Source of the DNA: Suicoccus acidiformans
Lineage (GTDB): Bacteria; Bacillota; Bacilli; Lactobacillales; Aerococcaceae
Length of the DNA: 44,659 nt
Direction: 5' to 3'
NCBI RefSeq assembly: GCF_003546865.1
Contig: NZ_CP023434.1
Coordinates: 2,527,501-2,572,159, forward strand
A program made the translations under genes and the position numbers. The notes beneath the pieces are model-generated. The model was not told the DNA's origin, did not search any database, and saw nothing but the letters and a program-made list of their open reading frames with translations. Shown here in pieces: positions 10,372 through 18,471 of this stretch; the stretch's first letter is position 1; each line of letters opens with the position of its first letter.

Positions 10372-10414
10372 AAAAAAATACAAAAGAACAAAGCTTCCAA
10401 ACTTCATCTTTTGT
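10372..10414 (-). promoter_or_regulatory. Possible attenuator-like hairpin in the rpoB leader
   Basis: On the minus strand ACAAAAGA and TCTTTTGT (8 bp, A/T-rich, 19-base loop) are followed by A and seven T. It lies between the rpoB promoter and gene. The stem is weak, so this may only be a pause site or chance. Confidence 0.35.
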
Positions 10415-10491
10415 TGTATCCTAGCGAAATCCCTTCTGGACAATATTTCAGAAAGAATTCCTGCAACTATAATCGCACATAGCGTTCATCC

Positions 10492-10520
10492 ATTATACAA
10501 CAAGTTTATACTAATTGCAA
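10492..10520 (-). promoter_or_regulatory. Promoter of rpoBC
   Basis: Minus-strand TTGCAA, a 17-base spacer and a perfect TATAAT. The start of transcription would be near 10485, giving an untranslated leader of about 210 bases. Confidence 0.7.
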
Positions 10521-10640
10521 ATAAAAAAATCCAAAATCTCACCAAGTTACCCTAGAGAGATTTCGGAATGAGTGTATTGTAAATATCCTTTATACCAATC
10601 ATTTAGACTCAGATTGTATGGCCCACTAACAGCACTTCCC

Positions 10641-11261
10641 TTAAACTTTTGTACTCTTTAAAACCCAATAACCTTTATTTAACGCTACCCGCTCTACATT
10701 CCCAAATACTTCTTGCATGTGCTTCTTCATAGATGGCGCACCTTGTTTTTTGGCAATTACCAGCCATAACTCCCCGTCTGTTTCCAGAGCTCGCTGAGCC
10801 TGATTGACGAAAAGTTGAATCGTTTGCTTTCCTGCCCGGATAGGTGGATTGGTCAGGACATAATCGTAAGATTCTTCAAAGGAATGCGGTAAATCCGTGG
10901 CGTCCCCCTGATTAAACTTTACATTGGTAATGTGATTTAAGGCAGCGTTCTCCCTTGATAATTCATATGCCCGCTCATTGACTTCCACCCCTTCAAAGAA
11001 ACTCTGCGGATAATATTTAGCTAAAGCCAATAGAATTGGACCATAGCCTGCCCCTAATTCTAAAACCCGTTTGGGTAAATCTTGCATAGCCGCATACTCA
11101 ACAAAGCATTCAATAAGTGTCCTGGAGCCGAAATCAATCTGGTTTTTAGAAAAGACTCCCCTGTCTGTTTTAAAGCGAATCGCATCCCCGAGTAGATTTG
11201 CTTGAATCATTTGCTCTTCATGTTTACTCGAAGGCTTTTGTTCAAAATACTGTTCTGACAT
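10641..11261 (-). CDS. Class I SAM-dependent methyltransferase, RsmC-like (YbxB family)
   Basis: The 206-residue protein has the SAM-binding glycine motif LELGAGYGP (about residues 80-90) and the NPPIRAGK motif that marks the RsmC/RsmD-type N2-guanine methyltransferases of rRNA. Bacillus has its relative ybxB at the same place, between rplL and rpoB, which supports the family but not the exact target base. The start at 11261 has AAGGAG six bases upstream; the longer frame has no such site. It is divergent from the HAD gene. Confidence 0.82.
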   Translation of the reverse strand: MSEQYFEQKPSSKHEEQMIQANLLGDAIRFKTDRGVFSKNQIDFGSRTLIECFVEYAAMQDLPKRVLELGAGYGPILLALAKYYPQSFFEGVEVNERAYELSRENAALNHITNVKFNQGDATDLPHSFEESYDYVLTNPPIRAGKQTIQLFVNQAQRALETDGELWLVIAKKQGAPSMKKHMQEVFGNVERVALNKGYWVLKSTKV

Positions 11262-11277
11262 ATGCATCTCCTTAAAT

Positions 11278-11306
11278 TTGCTTTTCTTAATCATATCACT
11301 TAATCT
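11278..11306 (+). promoter_or_regulatory. Candidate promoter of the HAD hydrolase gene
   Basis: TTGCTT, a 17-base spacer and TAATCT, about 45 bases before the start codon. It lies in the divergent spacer with the rsmC-like gene. Confidence 0.5.
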
Positions 11307-11353
11307 TGTTTCATGGTAAACTGTTTTTAACGACGAACGGAAGGAAGGATTCA

Positions 11354-12220
11354 ATGATTAAATTATTTGTATCCGATATGGATGGAACACTTCTAAATGC
11401 TGAACATATGATTTCTGATAAAACGGCAGCTGCAGTTAGAAAATTAGAAGAGGCGGGGATTGAGTTTATGATAGCCACCGGTCGAACATATGCTTCGGCT
11501 AAGCCCTTACTGCAAATGCATAACATTCAAAGCGAGATGATTAACTTGAATGGGGCAGCCATTTACAGTGATTCAGGCGAATTAGTACATTCAATACCAC
11601 TCAATTCGCAAATTATTCAAGATATGTTTACCTACTTAAATGAAGCTAATATCAATTATTCTTTAATGACAGCTCGTGAGTTCTATACCCATGACGTCGA
11701 GGGCTTCCTAAAGCGTATGACGCGCTTCTTCGATGAACAAACCGTTGAAATACTCACAGATATACATACCAAAAGTGCCGATTCGTCTGATGCCCAATTC
11801 TTAGCTGACATGGATTTCCTTAGAGATTTAAAGGATTACACATTAACACACCACAATCCCCCACTCAAACTCATGGTGCTTAGCCCAGACACGCGGGAAC
11901 TAGAGGCTTTCAGAAACCGCTTCGAAGAGAACCCTCTAATTGACATCACCTCGTCCAGCCCCGATAACTTAGAAATAACAAGCCACTTAGCCCAAAAAGG
12001 CCTCGCCGTTGAAAACTATGCAGCTAAACGAGGCTATTCGATGGATGAAGTTCTCACCATTGGCGACTCGCTCAATGATCGCTCCATGCTACAAATGGCT
12101 GGCCATAGCTATGCAATGGCTAATGCCTCAGCAGAAGTTAAAGCCATGGCTAAGGAAATTGCTCCCTCACACCGGGAAGACGGTGTTGCTTGGGTCATAG
12201 AGCAAATCTTAGCCAACTAA
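11354..12220 (+). CDS. HAD superfamily hydrolase, Cof / type IIB phosphatase
   Basis: The 288-residue protein has motif I DMDGTLL (residues 8-14) with the nucleophilic Asp, and motif IV GDSLNDRSML, where Asp residues bind Mg2+. A C2-type cap lies between. Such proteins dephosphorylate small metabolites such as sugar phosphates or FMN in the cytoplasm; the substrate cannot be read from sequence. The ATG at 11354 follows GGAAGG. It is one of the few plus-strand genes here and ends in its own terminator. Confidence 0.88.
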   Translation: MIKLFVSDMDGTLLNAEHMISDKTAAAVRKLEEAGIEFMIATGRTYASAKPLLQMHNIQSEMINLNGAAIYSDSGELVHSIPLNSQIIQDMFTYLNEANINYSLMTAREFYTHDVEGFLKRMTRFFDEQTVEILTDIHTKSADSSDAQFLADMDFLRDLKDYTLTHHNPPLKLMVLSPDTRELEAFRNRFEENPLIDITSSSPDNLEITSHLAQKGLAVENYAAKRGYSMDEVLTIGDSLNDRSMLQMAGHSYAMANASAEVKAMAKEIAPSHREDGVAWVIEQILAN

Positions 12221-12245
12221 TATCCAATCAGCAATTATCTAAATC

Positions 12246-12278
12246 GTGCTAGTGAGAAATATTCCACTAGCACTTTTT
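12246..12278 (+). terminator. Intrinsic terminator of the HAD hydrolase gene
   Basis: GTGCTAGTG pairs with CACTAGCAC across a 10-base loop and is followed by TTTTT, 26 bases past the stop. Confidence 0.88.
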
Positions 12279-12311
12279 GTATACAAAATTCGATACGCCC
12301 TTACAATTACA

Positions 12312-12330
12312 TTGCGATTGAAAATCGCAA
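12312..12330. repeat. Short perfect inverted repeat, role unknown
   Basis: TTGCGATT and AATCGCAA are separated by three bases, in the spacer between two terminators of convergent genes. No T run follows on either strand. The rest of 12221-12497 holds only the terminators listed. Confidence 0.4.
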
Positions 12331-12396
12331 AACCGCTTACACGATCTCCACTGCAAAAATATACTATTCCTCACCAATACAATTTGATAAAGAAGC

Positions 12397-12442
12397 AAAA
12401 AACATGGTGTAGATGAGATGCTCCTCACTAACACCATGTTTT
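12397..12442 (-). terminator. Second (distal) terminator of the rplJL operon
   Basis: On the minus strand AAAACATGGTGT pairs with ACACCATGTTTT across 20 bases and the T run continues. It backs up the terminator at 12453-12482. Confidence 0.72.
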
Positions 12443-12452
12443 ATCGCTTTAT

Positions 12453-12482
12453 AAAAAGCAGAAGGCTTGCACCCTCTGCTTT
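12453..12482 (-). terminator. Intrinsic terminator directly after rplL
   Basis: Minus-strand AAAGCAGAGG and CCTTCTGCTTT pair with one bulge across seven bases, followed by TTTAT, 16 bases past the rplL stop. Confidence 0.75.
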
Positions 12483-12497
12483 CTAAATGATCTAAAA

Positions 12498-12875
12498 TTA
12501 TTTTAATTCTGCAGATCCGCCAGCTTCTTCGATAGCTGCTTTCAATGCTTCTGCATCTTCTTTCGCTAAACCTTCTTTGATTACTTTAGGTGCGCCGTCA
12601 ACTAATTCTTTAGCTTCTTTCAAGCCAAGACCAGTTGCTTCACGAACAGCTTTGATAACTTGAATCTTAGCTGAACCAGCAGCAGTTAATTCTACGTCAA
12701 ATTCAGTTTTCTCTTCAGCAGCAGCGCCACCTTCAGCAGGACCAGCTGCAGCTACAGCTACAGGAGCAGCAGCAGAAACGCCGAATTCTTCTTCGATTGC
12801 TTCTACTAATTCGTTTAATTCAACAACTGTTGAGTTTTTAATATCTTCAATAATTTGTTCAATGTTTAAAGCCAT
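12498..12875 (-). CDS. rplL: 50S ribosomal protein L7/L12
   Basis: The 125-residue acidic protein has the N-terminal dimerization domain (to about residue 35), an Ala/Gly-rich hinge (about 35-55) and the C-terminal factor-binding domain with [12 protein letters not shown]. It forms the ribosome stalk on L10 and recruits EF-Tu and EF-G. The ATG follows GGAGG. It lies 48 bases after rplJ and shares its leader and promoter. Confidence 0.98.
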   Translation of the reverse strand: MALNIEQIIEDIKNSTVVELNELVEAIEEEFGVSAAAPVAVAAAGPAEGGAAAEEKTEFDVELTAAGSAKIQVIKAVREATGLGLKEAKELVDGAPKVIKEGLAKEDAEALKAAIEEAGGSAELK

Positions 12876-12923
12876 TTTATGATTCCTCCATAAATTTTAA
12901 TTTAGTTTAATAGTAAATTTGCC

Positions 12924-13466
12924 TTAAGCGGCACCTTTTTGATCTGAAACTGCTTTTAGCGCATAAGCCATTTTTCTGGCTGGGTTCGCTTGTGAAAGTA
13001 CAGATGCTGTATTGCGCATTGGAGCTTCCAATACAGAAAGCAGCATAGATAGTAAACCTTCGCGGCTTGGTAGTTTGGCAACCGTTTCGATTTCTTCGAT
13101 TGAAGAAACTTGACCTTCAATGATTCCACCTTTAATTTCTAAAGCTTCGAAATCTTTGGCTGCATCTACTAAGATTTTCGCTGGAGCTACTACATCATCT
13201 TCACTGATACAAATCGCAGTTGGTCCTGCAAAGACTTCATCTAAGCCTTCTAAACCAACATGATCTGCAGCACGACGTAAAATAGAGTTCTTAACAACTT
13301 TCATTTGCACGCCATTGTCACGCAAGTTTTTACGTAACTCAGTTACTTCAGCAACGTTCAACCCTAAATAATCGATAATCACGATTGAAGCTGAATTCTC
13401 GAAGCTTTCCGCAACGGCTTGCATTTCTGCTTGTTTTTCTTCACGACTTACTACTCGTCTAACCAA
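12924..13466 (-). CDS. rplJ: 50S ribosomal protein L10
   Basis: The 180-residue protein is the stalk base that binds 23S rRNA through its N-terminal domain and L12 dimers through its C-terminal helix. The start is TTG at 13466 with GGAGG eight bases upstream; no ATG fits. The first residues (MVRRVV) differ a little from the usual Firmicute start. It is preceded by an L10 leader, through which L10 represses its own operon. Confidence 0.96.
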   Translation of the reverse strand: MVRRVVSREEKQAEMQAVAESFENSASIVIIDYLGLNVAEVTELRKNLRDNGVQMKVVKNSILRRAADHVGLEGLDEVFAGPTAICISEDDVVAPAKILVDAAKDFEALEIKGGIIEGQVSSIEEIETVAKLPSREGLLSMLLSVLEAPMRNTASVLSQANPARKMAYALKAVSDQKGAA

Positions 13467-13518
13467 TCAATTCACCTCCGTCAACTTCGATAAGATAGAG
13501 ATTTTTATATATTAATAT

Positions 13519-13630
13519 AAAAAAACCCTATGTCACCCAAGACATAGAGATAGCTTCCTCAAATAAACGGGAACTTCCTCGGTAAGAAATTAAGGCTGAT
13601 GCCACTTACTGTCTTCGGTCGTTTAACACG
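13519..13630 (-). ncRNA. Ribosomal protein L10 leader (rplJL autoregulatory RNA)
   Basis: On the minus strand the leader starts near the promoter's predicted start site, contains CCGAAGACAGTAAGTGG and CCTTAATTTCTTACCGAGG, the known signature of the Firmicute L10 leader, and ends in a terminator: CTATGTC with GACATAG and a long T run (13519-13547). In the family, L10-L12 binding favours the terminator hairpin and lowers rplJL expression. I recognise it from conserved motifs and place; the fold was not computed. Confidence 0.88.
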
Positions 13631-13636
13631 CCAACT

Positions 13637-13666
13637 ATTGTAGCGCATTGCTTTTATGTTTGTCAA
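13637..13666 (-). promoter_or_regulatory. Promoter of rplJL
   Basis: Minus-strand TTGACA, 18-base spacer, TACAAT, directly upstream of the L10 leader. Confidence 0.8.
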
Positions 13667-13682
13667 TAGTTTTTTTGGGAAA

Positions 13683-14378
13683 TTAAACTAATGCGTTTGG
13701 TGCATCTACTTTAATCCCAGGGCCAAATGTTGTTGTCAACGTTAAACTTTGAATGTAGTTACCCTTAGCTGAAGCTGGACGTAAACGTAAAATTTGCTCG
13801 TGAAGTGCTTTGAAGTTTTCGATTAATTTATCGTCTTCGAAAGATACTTTACCGATTGGAACGTTCACAATACCTGCTTTATCAGCACGGTAGTTCACTT
13901 GACCTGCTTTGATGTCGTTTACTGCTTTAGTTACATCTTGTGTAACTGTACCAGTTTTCGGGTTAGGCATTAAACCTTTAGGTCCTAAGACGCGTCCTAG
14001 ACGACCTACTTGACCCATCATGTCTGGTGTAGCAACCATAACGTCGAATTCTAACCAACCATCATTAATCTTTTCGATTAAATCAGCATCGCCAACATAG
14101 TCAGCACCAGCTGCTTTCGCTTCTTCAGCTTTCTCACCTGCTGCGATAACAACAACAGTTTGAGTTTTACCTGTTCCGTTTGGTAATACCATCGCACCAC
14201 GGATTTGTTGGTCAGCTTTTGTTACATCAATATTTAAGTTATATGATACTTCAACTGTTGCATCAAAGTTTGCAAAGTCGATTTCTTTAGCCAAAGCAAC
14301 TGCTTCACTTGGGCTATATTCTTTTGTACGATCTACTTTTTCTAAAGCAGCTTGAAATTTTTTGCCTTTTTTAGCCAT
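13683..14378 (-). CDS. rplA: 50S ribosomal protein L1
   Basis: The 231-residue protein has the L1 signature around [17 protein letters not shown] (about residues 120-138) and the usual length. L1 forms the mobile stalk at the ribosomal E site and in many bacteria represses the rplKA mRNA. The ATG has a GGAGGAAATAAAG-type Shine-Dalgarno upstream. The 81-base spacer to rplK holds a hairpin and a GTGGGAGGA motif that is also in the rplK leader. Confidence 0.98.
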   Translation of the reverse strand: MAKKGKKFQAALEKVDRTKEYSPSEAVALAKEIDFANFDATVEVSYNLNIDVTKADQQIRGAMVLPNGTGKTQTVVVIAAGEKAEEAKAAGADYVGDADLIEKINDGWLEFDVMVATPDMMGQVGRLGRVLGPKGLMPNPKTGTVTQDVTKAVNDIKAGQVNYRADKAGIVNVPIGKVSFEDDKLIENFKALHEQILRLRPASAKGNYIQSLTLTTTFGPGIKVDAPNALV

Positions 14379-14404
14379 CTTTATTTCCTCCTATATTTGT
14401 GGTA

Positions 14405-14450
14405 ATAACGGTTCATCCTCCCACACCCGATAGAAACGGGTCTGTGGAAG
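14405..14450 (-). promoter_or_regulatory. Candidate L1-binding element between rplK and rplA
   Basis: Minus strand: an ACCCG/CGGGT hairpin runs into GTGTGGGAGGATGAACC. The GTGGGAGGA core recurs in the rplK leader (14944-14952). Position and duplication suggest the site through which L1 acts on its own mRNA; this is inference. Confidence 0.4.
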
Positions 14451-14459
14451 CTGCCGCGT

Positions 14460-14885
14460 TTAGCCTTCGACAGTAATACCCATTGAACGAGCAGTACCTT
14501 CAACCATACGCATTGCAGCTTCTACATCGGCTGCATTTAAATCATCCATTTTAGTTTCAGCGATCTCGCGAACTTGGTCACGTGTAACTGAAGCTACTTT
14601 ATTTTTATTTGGTTCTCCAGAAGCTTTTTGGATACCTGCTGCTTGTTTTAATAAGAATGGTGCAGGTGGTGTCTTTGTAACGAAACTGAATGAACGGTCT
14701 TCGTATACATCGATAACAACTGGAATAATCATTCCTTGCTTATCTGCTGTTTTTTCGTTGAATTCTTTCGTAAATGCAACGATATTTACCCCAGCTTGCC
14801 CTAGTGCAGGACCTACTGGAGGAGCTGGACTTGCTTGTCCGGCAGGAATTTGTAATTTGACTTGGTCGATAACTTTTTTAGCCAC
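14460..14885 (-). CDS. rplK: 50S ribosomal protein L11
   Basis: The 141-residue protein fits the family length exactly. It has the N-terminal proline-rich [17 protein letters not shown] segment and the C-terminal rRNA-binding domain. L11 forms part of the GTPase-associated centre and the target of thiostrepton. The start is GTG at 14885, with AAGGAGG eight bases upstream; the frame runs further up only by chance. Unlike in Bacillus it does not follow nusG directly, but has its own promoter after an accessory block. Confidence 0.98.
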   Translation of the reverse strand: MAKKVIDQVKLQIPAGQASPAPPVGPALGQAGVNIVAFTKEFNEKTADKQGMIIPVVIDVYEDRSFSFVTKTPPAPFLLKQAAGIQKASGEPNKNKVASVTRDQVREIAETKMDDLNAADVEAAMRMVEGTARSMGITVEG

Positions 14886-14924
14886 GAAACATTCCTCCTT
14901 AAATTTTTTCGTTCGTGATGTGGT

Positions 14925-14980
14925 TTGCGGAGTATCAATGTTTAGCTCCTCCCACTCATTGTGTGTACTTGCACACCCGG
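14925..14980 (-). promoter_or_regulatory. rplK leader with candidate L1 site
   Basis: The leader begins with a small hairpin (GTGTG with CACAC) and then GAGTGGGAGGAGC, sharing GTGGGAGGA with the rplK-rplA spacer. The function, L1 feedback, is inferred from the duplication. Confidence 0.4.
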
Positions 14981-14982
14981 GC

Positions 14983-15011
14983 ATTATAGCACAGCGATTT
15001 GAGGCTGGCAA
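14983..15011 (-). promoter_or_regulatory. Promoter of rplKA
   Basis: Minus-strand TTGCCA, 17-base spacer, perfect TATAAT, lying directly after the aldo/keto reductase stop. Transcription would start near 14976. No terminator was seen between the reductase and this promoter. Confidence 0.82.
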
Positions 15012-15018
15012 GTATTTT

Positions 15019-15858
15019 TTAAATTCTTAGGGTACGTTTAACCCGATTCACTTCCCAATAGCCCATATTATTAGGTGTGTCCGTGTCCAATTTACGAAGT
15101 GATGCCATATCTGCTTCATCTAATTCGAAATCAAAGACATTGAAATTTTCTTCAATCCGCTCGCGGTGGACACTCTTAGGTATAACAATTCGGTCTAATT
15201 GCAATAGATATCTCAAACCTACTTGACTATTTGTTTTCTGATGTTTTTCTGCTATTTCAGCAATGATTGGATGTTTGAAGAAGTTATGGGCGCCTTGAGC
15301 AAGCGGGCCCCAAGCTTCCATCTTTGTGGCATAAGTTTCCATTAAAGAAGCTAGTTCAGCTTGCTGATAGAAGACATGATTTTCGACTTGATTAATGTGG
15401 GGGACGATATCCACATGGCTGACAAAATCTAAATAACGTGCAAGATAGAAATTACTGATGCCAATCGCACGAATCAGACCTTCCCGGTACAACTTCTCCA
15501 AAGCTCGATAAGCGCCGTAATAATCACCGTACGGATGGTGTAGGAGGACTAGGTCTAAATAATCAACTCCCAATCGGCGCATCGATCCATAAACGGCTTG
15601 CTCTGTTTTATCTTCTGCAAAATCACTCTCCCATATTTTGGTGGCTAGAAATATATCCTCTCTGGCAACTGGGGATTTACGAATAGCTCTGCCTACTGCC
15701 TCTTCATTCTGATAATACTGGGCCGTATCAATTGAGCGATACCCTACGGCCAATGCATCCAACACAGCCTGCTCACAAGTGGCCAAGTCTTCAATACGAA
15801 AGACACCAAAACCTACTTTGGGCATCTCTACACCATTAGATAAGCGGACGTTCTCCAT
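15019..15858 (-). CDS. Aldo/keto reductase (AKR5-like)
   Basis: The 279-residue TIM-barrel protein has the full catalytic tetrad by position: D44, Y49, K74 and H107, and the [10 protein letters not shown] segment that binds the NADPH phosphate. Relatives reduce aldehydes, methylglyoxal or 2,5-diketo-gluconate; the substrate here is not known. The ATG follows AAGGAG. It lies 27 bases after the MaoC-type gene and is probably co-transcribed with it. It belongs to a block that separates nusG from rplK. Confidence 0.88.
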   Translation of the reverse strand: MENVRLSNGVEMPKVGFGVFRIEDLATCEQAVLDALAVGYRSIDTAQYYQNEEAVGRAIRKSPVAREDIFLATKIWESDFAEDKTEQAVYGSMRRLGVDYLDLVLLHHPYGDYYGAYRALEKLYREGLIRAIGISNFYLARYLDFVSHVDIVPHINQVENHVFYQQAELASLMETYATKMEAWGPLAQGAHNFFKHPIIAEIAEKHQKTNSQVGLRYLLQLDRIVIPKSVHRERIEENFNVFDFELDEADMASLRKLDTDTPNNMGYWEVNRVKRTLRI

Positions 15859-15885
15859 GTCAAACTCCTTTCTCGATATTCCTTC

Positions 15886-16311
15886 CTAGGCTTCTGCTTG
15901 CTTAGGTTCTGGAATAATCTGTGCTTCACCTTTAATAACCAACTTACCATCCTGATTAAAGAAATCTGTGGCAACCGTTGCAACCGTAATGCCTGCTCTT
16001 GATTTCAAATCTTTTACTTTTGCTCGGATTGTTACGGTATCACCTACATAGACCGGCGCTTTAAATTTAAAGTTCTGACTTAAATGTACCCCACCTGCTT
16101 CGCCGTTTGGATTCAGCGCAAATAAAGCCTTCGCAACATAAATCGCGGTTAGCATCCCATGGGCAATACGTCCTTTAAATTCTGTCTGCTCAGCATATGA
16201 ATCATTTAAGTGCAATGGATTATAATCGCCGGATAATTCCGCAAATTGCCTCACCCGTTCATCACTAATCACTTCCGTAATCTCAGCTGTTCGGCCAATT
16301 TCATAAGTCAT
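15886..16311 (-). CDS. MaoC-like (R)-specific enoyl-CoA hydratase
   Basis: The 141-residue hot-dog protein has the hydratase 2 motif LSGDYNPLHLNDSYA with catalytic D29 and H34, and the GMLTA segment that follows in PhaJ/MaoC proteins. It would hydrate trans-2-enoyl-CoA or act in a related acyl-thioester step; the pathway is not clear from neighbours. No PHA genes are in view. It is the first gene of a two-gene unit with the aldo/keto reductase. Confidence 0.85.
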   Translation of the reverse strand: MTYEIGRTAEITEVISDERVRQFAELSGDYNPLHLNDSYAEQTEFKGRIAHGMLTAIYVAKALFALNPNGEAGGVHLSQNFKFKAPVYVGDTVTIRAKVKDLKSRAGITVATVATDFFNQDGKLVIKGEAQIIPEPKQAEA

Positions 16312-16347
16312 ATCAATACCTCGTCTCTAAATTTTCTGCTTAATCAT

Positions 16348-16356
16348 TAATATAGC
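16348..16356 (-). promoter_or_regulatory. Extended -10 promoter of the MaoC-like gene
   Basis: TGCTATATT on the minus strand, 37 bases before the start; the -35 region is poor. The rest of the 254-base spacer to the divergent HdeD gene is A/T-rich; I see a TACAAT at 16541-16546 and a small CCTATT/AATAGG palindrome on the plus side, nothing firmer. Confidence 0.42.
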
Positions 16357-16565
16357 ATTTTGTATTCAGAATTTCATTCATTCAACGTAAAAAACACTCA
16401 AGCTTCAAATGTATTGCACTTGACCAAGATTCATTCATTTCAAGCATACCTATAAATTAAAAAATTATACGATACTTTGCTCATTTTGTATTATAAATCC
16501 AAGTCGTCATTTAAGCAATTCCTATTAAATAGGGTTACAATATAGTTAGAAAAAAAGTAGTGATT

Positions 16566-17090
16566 ATGTCAAATAGACAAGAAAATTCATTTAATTGGTG
16601 GAGTTTGTTCCTAGGTATTCTATACATTATTGTGGGGATTGTAAGTTTTAACTACCCTGGCGAAAGTATTCTAGCTATTGTTTATGTTTATGCGATTTTA
16701 GCCATTATTCGTGGTATTATGTTAATTATCATTCGCAACCGGATTGCTGATACTTTTTTCTTTACCTCGAATGGACTGATTGTGTTCGGTATTATTGATA
16801 TTCTTATCGGAGTATTGCTCTTATTCAATGTTGAAATTGGTATAATTACGATGCCTATCCTCTTCGCTATATGGTTTATCATTGACGCCATCATGCTCAT
16901 AGCAAATGTTGGCCCAATCCGCCATATTTCAACCGGGAAGTATTGGCTCTTAATTATACTTGGTGTTATCGGTGTAATCATCGGTTTCTATCTACTCTTC
17001 AACCCGATAGCAACCTTAGCCATGTTCCCAATTATGGTAGGTATTTACTTCATTGCCATGGGCGTTGCTACAATCATTGCTGTATTCTAG
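16566..17090 (+). CDS. HdeD / DUF308 family membrane protein
   Basis: The 174-residue protein is almost wholly hydrophobic, with six predicted membrane segments in three similar pairs, as in HdeD (DUF308) proteins. In enterobacteria HdeD is tied to acid resistance; the role in Firmicutes is unknown. The ATG at 16566 is preferred to the GTG at 16560, but neither has a clear Shine-Dalgarno. It is plus strand, divergent from the MaoC-like gene and convergent with the FMN-binding protein gene. Confidence 0.8.
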   Translation: MSNRQENSFNWWSLFLGILYIIVGIVSFNYPGESILAIVYVYAILAIIRGIMLIIIRNRIADTFFFTSNGLIVFGIIDILIGVLLLFNVEIGIITMPILFAIWFIIDAIMLIANVGPIRHISTGKYWLLIILGVIGVIIGFYLLFNPIATLAMFPIMVGIYFIAMGVATIIAVF

Positions 17091-17107
17091 TATTAGTCTC
17101 ATTCATC

Positions 17108-17148
17108 AAAAAGCTCGAAATTTCTTTAACGGAAATTTCGAGCTTTTT
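17108..17148. terminator. Bidirectional terminator between HdeD and FMN-binding protein genes
   Basis: A perfect 16-bp stem (17109-17124 with 17132-17147) with A and T runs on both sides sits between two convergent stops. Confidence 0.92.
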
Positions 17149-17152
17149 GGGA

Positions 17153-18448
17153 TTAATCTTGTCCTCTAAGCGCATCAATGACTGCTTCAACAATTGCTTG
17201 AGAAGTGGCTGTTGCACCTGAGACGGTATCTATATCTAATCGGTTTTGTGTAGCGATTGCTTCTGGAATCTCTAAGAGTGCCTCAGAAGCTATTTCTGTG
17301 GATTCCTCATGGTCAATTACTTCGACTTGAGCAATCCTGCCCCCTTTAACCGTCACTATCACGGTCAATTCGCCCTTGTAGCCTTCAGCTTGACCTTTGT
17401 ATGAACCATCTGGCATATCAATGACTCGGATTACTTCTGTATCGGATTTACTCTCGTCTGCCCCAGACTCAATTTCTGCCTCACTCGAGTCATCCGACAA
17501 CGAACTTTCAGCTACTTCTTCAGATGATTCAAGGGATTGATTCGCATCATTGGTTGTCTCATCCTGTTCCTTTTCTTCCTTTAGGGCACTTGTACTGGTT
17601 GCTTCCTTGTTGTCTAACTCACACTCATCACTGATAGACGTATTTGCTACCGAACTTTCCACTGGGTTCTCACTCACTGGCGGGGCTTCTGCGGGTAAGG
17701 TTTCTAAATACGTTGACATAAGCGCATCGTTCACTGCCATTATGACAGCATTAGATGTCTGCGTTGCTCCTGTTATTGTATCAACTTTGGTTGAATTTGC
17801 ATCTAAGATAGCTTGGATTACATCTTCAAATACTTGAGTTATATTGTCTGCACTTTCCTGATGTTCAATCACATCAATAGCAGTCATGTCACCTTGATCC
17901 ACCTCTACCTCTACAGTCACATCCCCATTATAACCTTCAGCGCTCCCTTTATATGTCCCACTAATGTCTTTAGGCAAAGCCAAGGTTGCGGTGGTGTTCG
18001 GTCTAACGTCTTCAGCTTCAAGCTCGAGAACTTTTGGCATCTGGCCGCTTAAAGCGTTATTGACGGCGTGAATGACAGCTTCTGACGTAAGGGTCGCTCC
18101 TGATACTGTGTCAACCTCAGTCGTATTGGTATCCACAATTACTTGGGTCACTTCCTCCATTGCCCTTTGAGCAGCTTCTGAATCATCTTTGGCTTCCGTA
18201 ATCTCAATGCCTGCTATCACACCTTCATTCAGACTTACTTCAGCCGTCAACTCTCCCTGGTAGCCCTCCGCTGTCCCAACATAGACCCCATTTGCTAAAT
18301 GCTTGCTCGGTATCTCTTCAAGCATTGACTCATTATTCTCTGTAGACCTTACAAAGATAATTTCATCGGCAAATAGAAATAAAGTAGTCATCCAAACGAC
18401 TAAACAAATCATCATGAGCTTTAATAGGTATTTAAGTCGATCGTTCAT
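17153..18448 (-). CDS. Exported protein with three FMN-binding (covalent flavinylation) domains
   Basis: The 431-residue protein starts with a signal or anchor helix (residues 7-27, no lipobox). Three FMN_bind domains follow (about 50-135, 160-245 and 345-430). Each ends in the ApbE flavinylation motif Dxx[S/T]GAT: DTVSGAT 113-119, DTITGAT 223-229 and DTVSGAT 407-413; FMN would join the last Thr. A long acidic, Ser-rich disordered linker (about 250-340) sets the third domain apart. It lies 23 bases behind the ferric-reductase-like gene, so electrons probably pass from that protein to these flavins outside the cell. No apbE is in the window. Confidence 0.88.
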   Translation of the reverse strand: MNDRLKYLLKLMMICLVVWMTTLFLFADEIIFVRSTENNESMLEEIPSKHLANGVYVGTAEGYQGELTAEVSLNEGVIAGIEITEAKDDSEAAQRAMEEVTQVIVDTNTTEVDTVSGATLTSEAVIHAVNNALSGQMPKVLELEAEDVRPNTTATLALPKDISGTYKGSAEGYNGDVTVEVEVDQGDMTAIDVIEHQESADNITQVFEDVIQAILDANSTKVDTITGATQTSNAVIMAVNDALMSTYLETLPAEAPPVSENPVESSVANTSISDECELDNKEATSTSALKEEKEQDETTNDANQSLESSEEVAESSLSDDSSEAEIESGADESKSDTEVIRVIDMPDGSYKGQAEGYKGELTVIVTVKGGRIAQVEVIDHEESTEIASEALLEIPEAIATQNRLDIDTVSGATATSQAIVEAVIDALRGQD

Positions 18449-18471
18449 AAATGGTAACCTCCTTTATTTCT

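Noticed and set aside
10355-10555. Plus-strand ORF of 66 codons in the rpoB upstream region
   Set aside because: No ribosome site, composition like random A/T-rich DNA, and it overlaps the rpoB promoter and leader.
14758-15030. Plus-strand ORF across rplK start and its leader
   Set aside because: Antisense shadow of rplK; no Shine-Dalgarno and no recognisable domain.
16943-17221. Plus-strand ORF overlapping the HdeD gene end and terminator
   Set aside because: Runs through a bidirectional terminator and is out of frame with the HdeD gene; a shadow.
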